A stretch of 64,000 bases of DNA from an uncultured Verrucomicrobiota bacterium (GCA_903848465.1 CAINGK010000221.1:1-64000), one strand, 5' to 3'. Positions 25,343-35,514 are shown, numbered from the stretch's first letter. The notes: a model not told the origin generated them from the letters alone. Numbers and translations: made by a program.

Positions 25343-28300
25343 ATGAAAAAATCACCCCTCACCCGGGCTTGGAAGTCCACGCCCGCGAACTGCCGTATTC
25401 GCCAAACCAGACTCTTATGGAGCACCTGCATAGTGCTTGCACTGGGAGTCGCCGAAGAGATCCATGCACAATCCGTTTGGAATGCAGGCACGGGCAACTG
25501 GAGCACGGCGGCGGACTGGCTGCCTGCGGTGACTCCTGTGAGCGGCACATCCACGGCACTGACGTTTGGCGGCAGCACGAGCTACACGGCCACGGATGAC
25601 ATCAGCGGGACTTTTCAGTTCAACCGCATGCTGTTCAACAACACTGCAGGCACGGTCACGCTCGCAGGCAATGCACTCAACGTGGTCAATCCACTCAACG
25701 GCACCACCGTGCTGCCCACGCTCGCACTGACAGGCGCGGGGAGCGCGACCATTTCCTCTGCAATGACCTGGAGCGGCGAAACGGCGGTGACGAACTCCGG
25801 CTCCGGCACGCTGCTCTTCAGTGGCAACCAGACCTTTAACAACGGCACCAAGCAGACCTTTACCAATTCCGGCACCGGCACCATCACGCTGGCGGACGCG
25901 ATCACCTATGCCAACACGGGCGGCGCGAGCGGTGGCGGCATCGTGCTGAACCTGATCAACAACAACAGCACGGCGGGCAGTTTCAACGTGGGCAATCTGG
26001 GCGGACTGGGAAGCGCGACCAACCCCTTTTACCTCAACGTCGGCGGCACCGGCACGGTGAAATTTTCAGGCAGCACCAGCGGGGACCTCTTTAGCAACAG
26101 CGCGATCCTGATTGTGCAAAGCGGCGCGACGTTTGACTTCAATGGCAATCCTGAAGGCATGGGGGCCATCGCCGGAGCAGGAACCATCGCCATGACTTCG
26201 GCCGCCAGCATCACTACATCCCTTGCCGGTTATTACGTCTTCTCCGGGAAACTGACCGGGAGTGGAGCCCTCGCAGTCAATTCGACAAATACAGAGACGC
26301 TGGTGCTGTCGGGCTCGACGAGCACCTACACCGGCGCGACTTCGGTCCTGGGCGGCACGATCATTGTCTCTGCCAATGCACCCAGCGGCAGCGCCGGTGC
26401 CCTGGGCAATGCCTCCTCCGCCGTGCTGGTGGGAAATACCAGCGGTGCCAATTCTGCTGCGCTGCTGATGGACACCGCCGGAGTGACGATCGTCCGTAAC
26501 ATTTTGCTACAGTCTGGCAATACGGGCACGGCCACGCTCGGCGGGCTCAATACTACGGGCACGGTGACGTATGGTGGCAGCATCACTCTGGGCACCGCCA
26601 GTGCTGCGGCCAAGGGGCTCACGGTTTACTCCGCCAGCGGTGGCACGGTGCTTTTTACCGGCAATCTGCTGCGCGCGACATCCGCCACAGGCACCACAGA
26701 CACGCTCACCGTCGTTGCCAGCGGCACGGTGACACTGCAAGGCAGCGGGGACACCTTCACCGGCGCCACGACCGTGGGCGGTGGCACGCTTGTGCTGGAT
26801 CATACTGTGTCAAACACCGCCAAGCTCAGCAGCACGGCGGGGCTGACCTTGAGCGGAGGTTCGCTCAGCCTCAGCGGCAGCAGCGCGGCGGCCTCCACGC
26901 AGACGGTGGGTGGCCTCACGCTGGGCAGCAGCACCGCACCGCTGGGCGGCGGCGGGCAGATCAAAGTCACCAGCGGCACGAATCTAAATGCCACGCTCAT
27001 TCTCGGCACGATCACGCACAACACGGGAGGCACGGTGGACTTTTCCACCATCAACACCGGCACCGGCGTGGCCAGCATCACGACGACCACGGCCAACACG
27101 ACCAGCGGCATCCTGGGCGGCTACGCCACCTACCAGCTCAATGACTGGGCGGTGAATGACGGCACGGGCAACATCACCGCGCTGGCCGCAGGCAGCTACA
27201 CGACTTCCTTTGGCAGCGGCCTGGCCACCAGCCTCAGTGCCAGCACCGCGCTGGCCAGCGGCGGGGCCACCACCAACACGCTGCGCTTCACCAGCGCTGC
27301 GGCGCTGACATTCGATGCCACCACGCCCGGCACATTGAATCTCGAAACCGGCGGCATCCTCGTGGCCACCACGGCGGGAGCCACCAGCATCGGCAGCACG
27401 ACCACACGCGGCACGCTGGCCAGCAGCACAGGAGAAGTGATCATCAATCAGCAGAGCAGCAGCACACTCACCATCAACTCGATCATCAGCGGCACCAACT
27501 TGACGGTGTCAGGAGTCGGCACTGTCGCGCTGACTGCCGCCAACACCTTTACAGGCAACATCGTCATCAACAATGGCGCTACTGTAACTGCCGCCGCCAA
27601 TAACAATCTGGGCGGGAACACCACCGCCATCAGTCTCAATGGCGGCACCCTGGCACTGACTGGCACAGCGGTCACATTCACCACGCTTATAGTTCCGGCA
27701 CACACCATCTACATCGGCCCGGAGGGGGGCACGTTGAGCTTTGCCACCGAGCAAGGACAAGGACTCACCGTACAAGGGCTCCCTGGTGGCGCACTGTCCG
27801 GCAGCGGAAATCTGACGGTGACGGGCGGGGGCGGATTTACCACCGGCTCATCCACCAGCACCTTCAGTGGTAACATTTACATCAGCAACGCAGGGATTTA
27901 CTCCAACAGCTCGCAGCTCACCTCCGCAGCCTCAGTCACTGTGGCCAGCGGCGCGACGTGGGGCGTTGAGGATGACAGCACTGGCATCTTCGACATCGCC
28001 CTCAGCGGGCGCATCATGCTCAATGGAAATGGACTGGGCGGCAACGGGGCGCTGCGCCTGACGGACCAGAGCACCGGCACCGCGCTGCTGGATCCCCGGA
28101 CAACCATTGGCAATGACATCGTGCTGCAGACTGATTCGCTCGTCCAGGTGGACAACGGCAGCTACACCGGCGTTGCAAGCGTGGCGGGCAGCCTCTCCGT
28201 GCTCACGCTCTCGGGCAACATCAGCGGCACAGGGGCACTGAGCAAATCCGGCCAGGGCAATCTGATCATTGCCGGTGCCAACAACACCTACACCGGAAAC

Positions 28301-29236
28301 ACCAACGTCCAGTCCGGCATGTTGCTCCTGGGCTTCGGCAATGACCGCCTGCCCACCGGCACCAGCGTGACTCTGGGCAGCGGCAGCAGCTCGGGCATCC
28401 TGGAGCTCAACGGCTTCACGCAAACGATCGCAAGTCTCAGCACCTCCGGCACAGGCACGGCAGACTCGGTGCTCGGCGGCAGCAGCGCCACCACCAGCCT
28501 GCTGAGTGTGAATACCGCCTCCGGCACGCAGACCTTCAGCGGAACTCTGGGTGGCGTGAGCACCAACAACACGGGGGCGAACAACAACCTCGGCCTCATC
28601 AAGAACGGCACTGGGACCTTGGTGCTCAGCGGGGCCAACACCTACACCGGCGGCACCACCGTGGCGCAGGGCACGCTGGCGCTGGGGAATGCCGGAGCCC
28701 TCGGCAACAGCGGGGCCACCCTGGCCACCAGCGCCGCAGGCACGGTGGTGAACTCAGGAGCCACACTGGATCTGAACGGCCAGTCGAATGTCCAGGGCGT
28801 GATCACCCTCAATGGTCTAGGCCTGGGCAACGCCGGTGCCCTGGTGAACAACAGCGGCACGGCAGCCAGCATTGGCAGCGGCATTGCCTCCTTGAACGTT
28901 CCCACCGCCACCACCACGGGATGGGCGGTAGGGTCCACCGTGAGCCTGGGGGCTCCGACTGCGGGCACCACGGCCACGGCCAGCGCTGTGCTGGGGCTTT
29001 CGTCTTCCAGCTTTAACATCACCGCAGGCGGCAGCGGCTACGTGCTCGCGCCAGTGGTCACCGTCTCGGGGGGGGCGGTGGCACAGGCGCGGTGCTCACG
29101 GCTTCCATGGGTGTCACCGCAGCCTCCTACACCCTCAACTTGGGCACCACGACGACGACTTACTCAGTCGCACCCACGGTCACGCTCTCCAACGGGGCCA
29201 CTGCTACCGCCAACCTCGATGGCACAGGCAAGGTGA
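25343..29236 (+). CDS. Autotransporter-type beta-strand repeat protein, N-terminal part up to a G8 frameshift
   Basis: The frame starts MKKSPLTRAWKSTPANC with a signal segment around residues 24-40 (LLWSTCIVLALGVAEEIHA). It then encodes hundreds of residues of autotransporter-associated beta-strand repeats: Gly/Thr/Ser/Asn-rich units such as LSGANTYTGGTTVAQGTLALGN and ANNTYTGNTNVQSG. These form a long beta-helix on the cell surface. At 29068-29075 the frame meets a run of eight G, after which the sequence departs from repeat character and ends at 29236. The natural continuation is in the -1 frame to 30357. The protein is therefore either truncated, phase-variable, or joined to the downstream frame by frameshifting. 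The ATG at 25343 was preferred to the earlier frame opening at 25322. Confidence 0.85.
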   Translation: MKKSPLTRAWKSTPANCRIRQTRLLWSTCIVLALGVAEEIHAQSVWNAGTGNWSTAADWLPAVTPVSGTSTALTFGGSTSYTATDDISGTFQFNRMLFNNTAGTVTLAGNALNVVNPLNGTTVLPTLALTGAGSATISSAMTWSGETAVTNSGSGTLLFSGNQTFNNGTKQTFTNSGTGTITLADAITYANTGGASGGGIVLNLINNNSTAGSFNVGNLGGLGSATNPFYLNVGGTGTVKFSGSTSGDLFSNSAILIVQSGATFDFNGNPEGMGAIAGAGTIAMTSAASITTSLAGYYVFSGKLTGSGALAVNSTNTETLVLSGSTSTYTGATSVLGGTIIVSANAPSGSAGALGNASSAVLVGNTSGANSAALLMDTAGVTIVRNILLQSGNTGTATLGGLNTTGTVTYGGSITLGTASAAAKGLTVYSASGGTVLFTGNLLRATSATGTTDTLTVVASGTVTLQGSGDTFTGATTVGGGTLVLDHTVSNTAKLSSTAGLTLSGGSLSLSGSSAAASTQTVGGLTLGSSTAPLGGGGQIKVTSGTNLNATLILGTITHNTGGTVDFSTINTGTGVASITTTTANTTSGILGGYATYQLNDWAVNDGTGNITALAAGSYTTSFGSGLATSLSASTALASGGATTNTLRFTSAAALTFDATTPGTLNLETGGILVATTAGATSIGSTTTRGTLASSTGEVIINQQSSSTLTINSIISGTNLTVSGVGTVALTAANTFTGNIVINNGATVTAAANNNLGGNTTAISLNGGTLALTGTAVTFTTLIVPAHTIYIGPEGGTLSFATEQGQGLTVQGLPGGALSGSGNLTVTGGGGFTTGSSTSTFSGNIYISNAGIYSNSSQLTSAASVTVASGATWGVEDDSTGIFDIALSGRIMLNGNGLGGNGALRLTDQSTGTALLDPRTTIGNDIVLQTDSLVQVDNGSYTGVASVAGSLSVLTLSGNISGTGALSKSGQGNLIIAGANNTYTGNTNVQSGMLLLGFGNDRLPTGTSVTLGSGSSSGILELNGFTQTIASLSTSGTGTADSVLGGSSATTSLLSVNTASGTQTFSGTLGGVSTNNTGANNNLGLIKNGTGTLVLSGANTYTGGTTVAQGTLALGNAGALGNSGATLATSAAGTVVNSGATLDLNGQSNVQGVITLNGLGLGNAGALVNNSGTAASIGSGIASLNVPTATTTGWAVGSTVSLGAPTAGTTATASAVLGLSSSSFNITAGGSGYVLAPVVTVSGGAVAQARCSRLPWVSPQPPTPSTWAPRRRLTQSHPRSRSPTGPLLPPTSMAQAR
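29068..29075 (+). repeat. Homopolymeric G8 tract inside the repeat-protein gene
   Basis: Eight G follow TC. In the upstream frame the codons are TCG GGG GGG GCG. One extra G (nine in all) would connect the upstream frame to the downstream one and restore VSGG followed by GAVLTAS. A -1 slip on G-GGG-GGG would do the same. This is the exact point where the two frames meet. Confidence 0.85.
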
Positions 29237-30357
29237 TAAGCATCACCGTGCTGACCCCTGGCAGCGGATTTTCAGGTACACCCAGCATCACATTCAGCGG
29301 TGGCACTACAACCAATACAGGAGGAATCAATCCCACCGGCACTGGCAACAGCTCGCATTTCACGGTTGTGGGCCTCAATGTGATCAATGCAGGCACGGGC
29401 TACACCTCGCTGCCCACGGTGAGTATCAGCGGCGGCACCGGCGCAGCGGCCACTGCGGTGGATGGCAACTTCGTGCTCAGCGGCATCGCCCTCACAGGCA
29501 GCGGCAGCGGTTATACGAGTGCTCCATCCGTCACCGTCTCGGGTGGCGCGGCGACTGCCACGGCGAATGTCACTTCCGTCGCGCTCGCGTCGGATTCCAG
29601 CGTCGGCGGCAGCGGCAGCCTGACCGTCAATGCCGTCATCTCCGGCGTGTATGGCCTCACGAAGGTCGGCACGGGCACTACCAGTTTCACCGCAGCCAAC
29701 AGCTACACTGGCGCGACGGTGGTCAGTGGCGGCACGTTGCAGGTTGGCGCGAGCGGCGCGGGGCAGACCGGCACGGGTGCCGTCAGCGTGCAGTCTGGCA
29801 GCGTCATTCTTGGCACTGGCTACGTGCAGGGCAGCAGTTTCACCGCCGCCAGCGGCTCCACCGTGCAAGCAGGCGACAGCGCAGCGCAAAGCAGCTATGG
29901 CACGCTGCATTTCACCCCGGCCACAGGCTCGGGCAGCATCAGCTTCCAGGCAGGCAGCACCATCGTTCTCGGCATCAATCCCGGCGGCACCTCGGACATG
30001 CTGCAGGTCACTGGCACCGGCACCAACACTGTGAGCTTCAACGGCAACATCACCGTCACCGCCAGCGCCTTCACTCCGACAGCGACCGCCACATTTCATC
30101 TCCTAGACTGGACGGGACTCTCTGCTGCACCAACCTTTGACAGCCGCTTCAGCTACACGGGGCTGGTGTATGGTCATGGCGACACACCTGCGGGATTGGT
30201 TTTGCCGGACATTTTGGGTTCCGGCTTTGCCTGGGATCTCAGTGCCTTCACCAGCAGCGGCAATCTCTCCCTGGTGGTGTCCGGCGTACCTGAACCCTCC
30301 CGTGTAATACTGCTGGGCTTGGGCCTGCTGCTGCTTGTGGCAAGACGTCGGCGCTGA
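29092..30357 (+). CDS. C-terminal part of the repeat protein with PEP-CTERM tail (second frame)
   Basis: This frame carries more of the same beta-strand repeats (VTVSGGAATATANVT, GTTSFTAANSYTGATVVSGG). It ends SGVPEPSRVILLGLGLLL plus VARRRR, a PEP-CTERM sorting signal: the VPEP motif, a transmembrane helix and an Arg cluster, recognised by exosortase/EpsH systems. The marked ATG at 29092 is a formal start only; there is no ribosome-binding site or signal peptide. Repeat sequence is recognisable from the G8 tract at 29068 onward. It is the C-terminal third of the protein starting at 25343. Confidence 0.85.
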   Translation: MLTASMGVTAASYTLNLGTTTTTYSVAPTVTLSNGATATANLDGTGKVISITVLTPGSGFSGTPSITFSGGTTTNTGGINPTGTGNSSHFTVVGLNVINAGTGYTSLPTVSISGGTGAAATAVDGNFVLSGIALTGSGSGYTSAPSVTVSGGAATATANVTSVALASDSSVGGSGSLTVNAVISGVYGLTKVGTGTTSFTAANSYTGATVVSGGTLQVGASGAGQTGTGAVSVQSGSVILGTGYVQGSSFTAASGSTVQAGDSAAQSSYGTLHFTPATGSGSISFQAGSTIVLGINPGGTSDMLQVTGTGTNTVSFNGNITVTASAFTPTATATFHLLDWTGLSAAPTFDSRFSYTGLVYGHGDTPAGLVLPDILGSGFAWDLSAFTSSGNLSLVVSGVPEPSRVILLGLGLLLLVARRRR

Positions 30358-30429
30358 AGCCGCTTTCAGGGCTGCATGCCAGTGCTGCGAAGTGCAGGAC
30401 TTTTCACCCCTTCGCAAATCAAGCCACAA

Positions 30430-30715
30430 TGCCTCCCATATGGACTGCGGACGCGCAGCGAGGAACGAGCGAAGCTACCGCTTTCGCAGGCCGGACTGCT
30501 GTCGAAATGCCATCGACCTTTCGACAGTACCCGCACCCCGGCACGCGAAGGCCGGTCACCTTCACGCACACCATGAGACGCTCGAAAGCGGTAGCTGCGA
30601 TGCAGGCTTGCGCCGTGCATCTACGCGACCGCATTGATTCGCTCTGCTCACCCTTCGGGCAGCCTGCCGCTGTCTACCTCCGCTGCGCTTCGGTTCCAAA
30701 TAGCTCCGCGTGACC
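30430..30715. repeat. Palindromic intergenic repeat element (copy 2)
   Basis: AGCTACCGCTTTCG (about 30472-30485) is complementary to CGAAAGCGGTAGCT (about 30585-30598). The right part (about 30633-30698) shares motif order with the element near 553-618. An arm closely like the left one also occurs near 35615-35640. It lies between the convergent PEP-CTERM gene and the triplicated protein gene. Short frames within it on both strands are palindrome read-through. Confidence 0.6.
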
Positions 30716-30740
30716 ACTCCCCCATAGGGACTCTGCCCAC

Positions 30741-33449
30741 TCACTCGCGTGTGATCACCTCATCACAGGTGATGAACAGCACCTGCAGGATGTCTGCCTT
30801 TTCCCATTCGGGTTTGCCCACCGGTTTCCACACGGCCAGCAGGCGGGCATTGCTATCGGGGACAGCCGTTTCGGTGGTCAGCTTCATGACGTGAAAATCA
30901 GTGAGCGGAAACTCCACGCGGCGGCCTTTAGCATCGATGACGTACTCCCGATGCTCCGAGGGGGCGGCGGGATGAAATTCAAAGCGGAGGATGAAACCGG
31001 GCGCTGCGTGCGGGGCAGTCTTGCTCACCTCCACTTCAGTGCGGAAGCCGACGAGGCGCACGTCGCTGTCCACCACTCCGGTGAAAAAAGGATGCTGCAC
31101 GCCCTGCTCTGCCTTGGCGTTTGATCCTTCCTTGGTCTCTATGCGCGAGAGACCGAGTTGCTTCGCCTTGCCCTGACGCACGGCTTCGAGCAGTTGATCC
31201 AGCTCCGCACGATGATTGCAGCGACTGCCCATGCTGGCCATGAGATGCCGCACCAGCGGCCCCGGTGCTTCAAGAACATGGGAGGTCATGGCCACGTTGG
31301 AGGGGCGGCATTCGCGTTCCATCCATTTCACGAATTGCTCCACCTTATCCAGGTTCTCTGTGGTGTTTCTGACTGTGATCTGACTCACTGGTCCGCCAGT
31401 TTGTGCTCTGTCTCCCGGTGGAAATGTAATGCCTGACTCCTCAAGAATTTTCCTCGCACTTTTCCGACTGGAAGGCGTAGAAACCTCCTCTTTGGAACTC
31501 TTGTTTACGTCCCCATGAAGAAAATCTGGAGCAACCGGAAAGCTGCGCGTGTACATTTCCTTGGAGTCAGACTTCGGCACACTCGCCAGCATCTGCGCCA
31601 GTGGCGGCCCCTTCTCTTTGATGACGGCACTTTGCGGCATCACATCGCACTGCAGAAAGGTGGCGATCAGATCATCTCCGGCCTCAGCTCCAGGCGGCTT
31701 CAGCAGGGAGAACCACTGAGTGCCGCCGTTTTCCACATGCATCGAGGTCACGGTTTGCTGCACGTGCAGATCCTCGATGGGGAAGTCCTGCTTTTGTTTG
31801 GAACCAGGATCCAGCATGACGGCACGCCCCGCCTGCGGCGGCAGCGGATGAAATTCGTGGGCCAGTTCGAGGTCGATGGCGTCATCCCAGTTGATCCTCG
31901 CTTCAAACTCCAGAATCGAACCCACGTTTCGGGTTTCAAACAGAGGCCACACGCGCCCCTTCTCGTCTTTGTCATACTGTGAGAGGCACACATGCTCCTG
32001 CACTGACTCCAGCTTGGTGCGCACGCCAGGTTTGCCTTCCGCGCGGCATGTACCCACACGCCTGAGATCATGCCTGCCAGAGTTCAAGGCTTCCTGCACC
32101 TGCGCCCACATGCCGCCATGATCCTTCTGCGCCGCAGCCTGTGCCGCGAGGCCGCGCAGAAAGGTGCCGGAGCCGCGCACCGTGTGCAGCGTCAGCGCCA
32201 CGGTCTTTGGCAGCTTCGAGGAGAGATGAGCCACCAGCGCGACGATGCGTTCGATGTTTTCAGGCGTGTTCACCACGGTCAGCACGTCTCCCTCCACCAC
32301 GGCATCTGCACCGGCGACCGGTGCCACGCCATTCATGTCCAGACATTCCTGCAACGTCTGCAGGGCATGCTGCCGCTTGTTTTCCAGCAGACCGGGCGGC
32401 ACAGGCAGCGCGAGCTTCTGCATTCCGGAGGGCACCTTTAAAGAAGCTGCTTTGACGTCTGGCCGGGCACGCGACAGGCCATCCAGCCTCAAGATGCGGG
32501 AGGTGAGAAAAGCCGCCCACAAGACGTCATCGCTCTCAGCACCGGCTTTGCCATAGGACTTGGAAATGCCCAACAGCTGCGAGCTGCCGCTGAGCATCTG
32601 GATGTCTGCCGAAAAGCGCAGCGCTGGCACCGTGGTGAGAGGCACTTCGGCGGAATTTCCCGTGGTAGGGTCTGAAAACGTCACCTGCCTTTCGTTCGGC
32701 GGAGCGGGATTGAGCTCCAACATGTAGTTGAGATCTATGTGCTGCCCATCAAAACCAATGACAGGTTCGAGCTCAAGATTCATGCCCGCCATCTGCATCT
32801 CCTGAGTGGAAGAGAGGTGGCTTTGGGCATCCATGCTGACGATCGGATAGACTTGCTCCTTCACCGAACGCGCCGTGGCACGCATGCCCGACTTTGATTC
32901 CATATAGGCATCCTGAACCACGCGCACCTGGGACTCTGCCTTTCCTATCTGCTGCATCAAGCCCGCTAAAACCGGGTTGGCATCCTGCTGCCCGGCCGCC
33001 GCTGCATTCGCTGCCCGGACGATCTCTCCAGGACCTTCCAGCACCGTCAGAATGAAGGTCATTTGGTGTGGATAGTGAGTGTTGCAACTCTCTAAATAGG
33101 CCTCACAGAGATCCAGGTTTGCCTGGGTATTGACAACCGTGAGCGTGCTGGAGAATGGAGTCAACGAGGCGCTGGCTCCAGGAGGAAAGGTGATGCCAGC
33201 CTCCGTGAGTTGGTCATGTGCGGTTTTAATCAGCGGCGTGGGCGGCGCGAACGGATCTGCGGGCACTGCCGGCGGCCCCGCATATTCATCCACACTCACA
33301 AAATCACGTGGCACCAGAAAGGTGCGCGTTTTCAACTCCTCCGCCTTGGACTTGTCCGCATCCTCAGGTTTGGCAGCACGCGAGTACGCCGCCAACCACA
33401 AAACCAACAGCACCACGCAGCAAGGCAGGAACGAAAACACCCGGGTCAT
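30741..33449 (-). CDS. Triplicated secretin-like exported protein of unknown function
   Basis: A 902-residue protein with a signal segment (MTRVFSFLPCCVVLLVLWLAA). It carries three copies of a unit of roughly 280-300 residues. Each begins with a short strand motif of the type ITFPPG or a related form, followed by TVVNTQANLDLCEAYL, TVVNTPENIERIVALVAHL or TVRNTTENLDKVEQFV. This 'V-N-T-x-N-L' helix-strand pattern is that of secretin N-domains (N0/N1-like). Each unit then continues with 'VLEGPGEI/LHTVRGSGTF/VLEAPGPLV' and a beta-rich half ending in a target-value comparison motif. There is no secretin pore domain, so it is not a secretin proper. It may be a periplasmic accessory or a Verrucomicrobia-specific family. 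The frame opens 12 codons earlier, but the signal peptide begins at the ATG at 33449. Confidence 0.75.
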   Translation of the reverse strand: MTRVFSFLPCCVVLLVLWLAAYSRAAKPEDADKSKAEELKTRTFLVPRDFVSVDEYAGPPAVPADPFAPPTPLIKTAHDQLTEAGITFPPGASASLTPFSSTLTVVNTQANLDLCEAYLESCNTHYPHQMTFILTVLEGPGEIVRAANAAAAGQQDANPVLAGLMQQIGKAESQVRVVQDAYMESKSGMRATARSVKEQVYPIVSMDAQSHLSSTQEMQMAGMNLELEPVIGFDGQHIDLNYMLELNPAPPNERQVTFSDPTTGNSAEVPLTTVPALRFSADIQMLSGSSQLLGISKSYGKAGAESDDVLWAAFLTSRILRLDGLSRARPDVKAASLKVPSGMQKLALPVPPGLLENKRQHALQTLQECLDMNGVAPVAGADAVVEGDVLTVVNTPENIERIVALVAHLSSKLPKTVALTLHTVRGSGTFLRGLAAQAAAQKDHGGMWAQVQEALNSGRHDLRRVGTCRAEGKPGVRTKLESVQEHVCLSQYDKDEKGRVWPLFETRNVGSILEFEARINWDDAIDLELAHEFHPLPPQAGRAVMLDPGSKQKQDFPIEDLHVQQTVTSMHVENGGTQWFSLLKPPGAEAGDDLIATFLQCDVMPQSAVIKEKGPPLAQMLASVPKSDSKEMYTRSFPVAPDFLHGDVNKSSKEEVSTPSSRKSARKILEESGITFPPGDRAQTGGPVSQITVRNTTENLDKVEQFVKWMERECRPSNVAMTSHVLEAPGPLVRHLMASMGSRCNHRAELDQLLEAVRQGKAKQLGLSRIETKEGSNAKAEQGVQHPFFTGVVDSDVRLVGFRTEVEVSKTAPHAAPGFILRFEFHPAAPSEHREYVIDAKGRRVEFPLTDFHVMKLTTETAVPDSNARLLAVWKPVGKPEWEKADILQVLFITCDEVITRE

Positions 33450-33589
33450 GACGCGAGCATATTCGGAAAGCGTGGGGCGAGTCAAGGCGGAGCCACTCTG
33501 ACCGCTAGCCTACTCCTTAACACACGCCTGCGCCGCCCCTCAAGCCCCCCAAATCTATCAAATCTGACAAAACAGCCGCAGCGAAGTGG

Positions 33590-33617
33590 TTGCCTATGGC
33601 TCTGGGGCTGCTATTCT
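33590..33617 (+). promoter_or_regulatory. Possible promoter for typA
   Basis: TTGCCT (33590-33595) and TATTCT (33612-33617) are 16 bases apart, 29 bases before the typA start. Both boxes match at least four of six consensus positions. Confidence 0.45.
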
Positions 33618-33645
33618 CTCGACCCCCTTCCCCTCAAAACTGCCC

Positions 33646-35487
33646 ATGACCCCTGATAAAATTCGCAACATCGCCATCATTGCCCACGTCGATCACGGCA
33701 AAACCACGCTCGTTGACGGCCTCCTGCGCTCCAGTGGCAATTTCCGCGAAAACCAGGCCATTGCTGAACGCGCGATGGATTCCATGGATCTCGAAAAGGA
33801 AAAGGGCATCACCATCAAGGCGAAGAACACTTCTGTTCACTGGAACGACCACATCATCAACATCGTTGATACTCCCGGCCATGCTGACTTCGGCGGCGAA
33901 GTGGAGCGCGTGATGAAGATGGTGGATGGCGTGATGCTCGTGGTGGACGCCTATGACGGCCCGCAGGCGCAGACGCGCTTCGTGTTGAAGAAGGCGCTGC
34001 AGCAGGGCATCAAGCCCATCGTGCTCATCAACAAGATGGACCGCCCGAACATCGAACCCCAGAAGGTTCATGACAAGGTTCTCGAATTGTTCCTCGAACT
34101 CGACGCCACGGAAGAGCAGTTCAACGCCGCCTTCCTCTATGGCAGCGCACGCGCAGGCTGGGTGACGGATTCCCCGACCGGCGAGCAGCATGACATGACC
34201 TTCCTTCTCGGCAAAATCGTCGAGCACATCCCGGCTCCGAAAGCCGAAATCGAAGGCAGCTTTGAAATGCTCGTCTCCAACATCGACTGGGACAACTTCG
34301 TCGGTCGTGTGGCCATCGGCAAAGTCACCCGTGGCACCGTGAAGCTCGGCGACCGCGTTTTCCTCCTGGGCAAGACCCCGGAAGACAAAGCCAAACCGGT
34401 GAAAGTCACGAAAGTTTTCCAATACACCACGCTCACCACCAGCGACTCCGTCGAAGGCTCCGCCGGTGACATCGTCGGCATCAGCGGCTTTGAAGACGTG
34501 GACATCGGCCAGACCGTGGCAGGCGCAGCAGACGCCCCTTCCCTGCCCTTCGTGGCCATCGACCCTCCGACCATCGTCATGCAGTTCGCGGTGAATGACG
34601 GCCCGCTGGCCGGACGCGAAGGCGAACACGTGACCTCCCGCAAGATCCGCGACCGCCTGGACCGCGAGCAGAAGATGAATGTGACGATCAGCGTCAAAGA
34701 CACGGACACCGCCGGCATCTTTGATGTCAGCGCCCGTGGCGCGATGCAGATCGCTGTGCTCGTGGAGCAGATGCGCCGTGAAGGTTTCGAAGTGCTCGTC
34801 TCCCGCCCGATGGTGATCATGAAGCGCATCGACGATGTGCTGTGTGAGCCGTTTGAAACCCTCTTCCTTGACGTGCCGGATGAATACCTCGGCCCGATCA
34901 TGAAATGCATCAACGAGCGCAAAGGCAAGCTGGAGGACATGAGCGCCCACGCCGGACGCACCACCCTGCAGGCCGTGGTGCCTACTCGTGGCCTGATCGG
35001 CTTTGAGTTTGAATTGATGAACCTTTCCAGTGGCCACGGCATTCACAGCCATCTCTTCAAGGAGTATGCCCCGCATGCCGGACCGATGCAGACGCGCTCC
35101 ACGGGCACTCTCGTCAGCACCGAAGGCGGCGAAGCCACCAGCTACGCGCTGGATACCATCCAGATTCGCGGCAAGCTCTTCATCGGCCCCGGAGAGCTCG
35201 TCTATGACGGCATGCTCATCGGTGAAAACCCACGTGCAGACGATCTGCCCGTGAACCCGACGCGCAGCAAGAACCTGACGAACTTCCGTGAAGCCGGCGG
35301 CACCAAGGCCATCGCGCTTTCCCCACCGGTCCGCTTCAGCCTGGAGCGTGCCATCGAGTACATCGCCCCCGATGAACTCGCCGAGTGTACTCCGAAGAGC
35401 ATCCGCCTCCGCAAGCGCACGCTGGACTCCAGCCAGCGCCAGCGCGAGAAGAAGAAGAGCGAAGCCCAGCTCGAAGGCGCGGCGTAA
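33646..35487 (+). CDS. TypA/BipA ribosome-associated GTPase
   Basis: A 613-residue BipA. G1 AHVDHGKTT, switch I EKEKGITIKAKN, G3 DTPGHADFGGE, G4 NKMDRPN. Domains II, III and V follow, with EGGEATSYALDTIQIRG and the BipA-specific C-terminal domain ending in a Lys/Arg-rich tail. BipA acts on the ribosome, in 50S assembly at low temperature and in stress responses. The start at 33646 (MTPDKIRNIAI) fits the family; the 20 upstream codons do not. Length is normal (about 605-615). A terminator follows. A long frame on the opposite strand is a shadow. Confidence 0.97.
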   Translation: MTPDKIRNIAIIAHVDHGKTTLVDGLLRSSGNFRENQAIAERAMDSMDLEKEKGITIKAKNTSVHWNDHIINIVDTPGHADFGGEVERVMKMVDGVMLVVDAYDGPQAQTRFVLKKALQQGIKPIVLINKMDRPNIEPQKVHDKVLELFLELDATEEQFNAAFLYGSARAGWVTDSPTGEQHDMTFLLGKIVEHIPAPKAEIEGSFEMLVSNIDWDNFVGRVAIGKVTRGTVKLGDRVFLLGKTPEDKAKPVKVTKVFQYTTLTTSDSVEGSAGDIVGISGFEDVDIGQTVAGAADAPSLPFVAIDPPTIVMQFAVNDGPLAGREGEHVTSRKIRDRLDREQKMNVTISVKDTDTAGIFDVSARGAMQIAVLVEQMRREGFEVLVSRPMVIMKRIDDVLCEPFETLFLDVPDEYLGPIMKCINERKGKLEDMSAHAGRTTLQAVVPTRGLIGFEFELMNLSSGHGIHSHLFKEYAPHAGPMQTRSTGTLVSTEGGEATSYALDTIQIRGKLFIGPGELVYDGMLIGENPRADDLPVNPTRSKNLTNFREAGGTKAIALSPPVRFSLERAIEYIAPDELAECTPKSIRLRKRTLDSSQRQREKKKSEAQLEGAA

Positions 35488-35514
35488 GAATCGCAGCGAT
35501 CAAACAGTCAAGCA

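Noticed and set aside
33634..35076. 480-codon minus-strand open frame
   Set aside because: Antisense to typA, which has all GTPase motifs. The minus frame has no recognisable domain.
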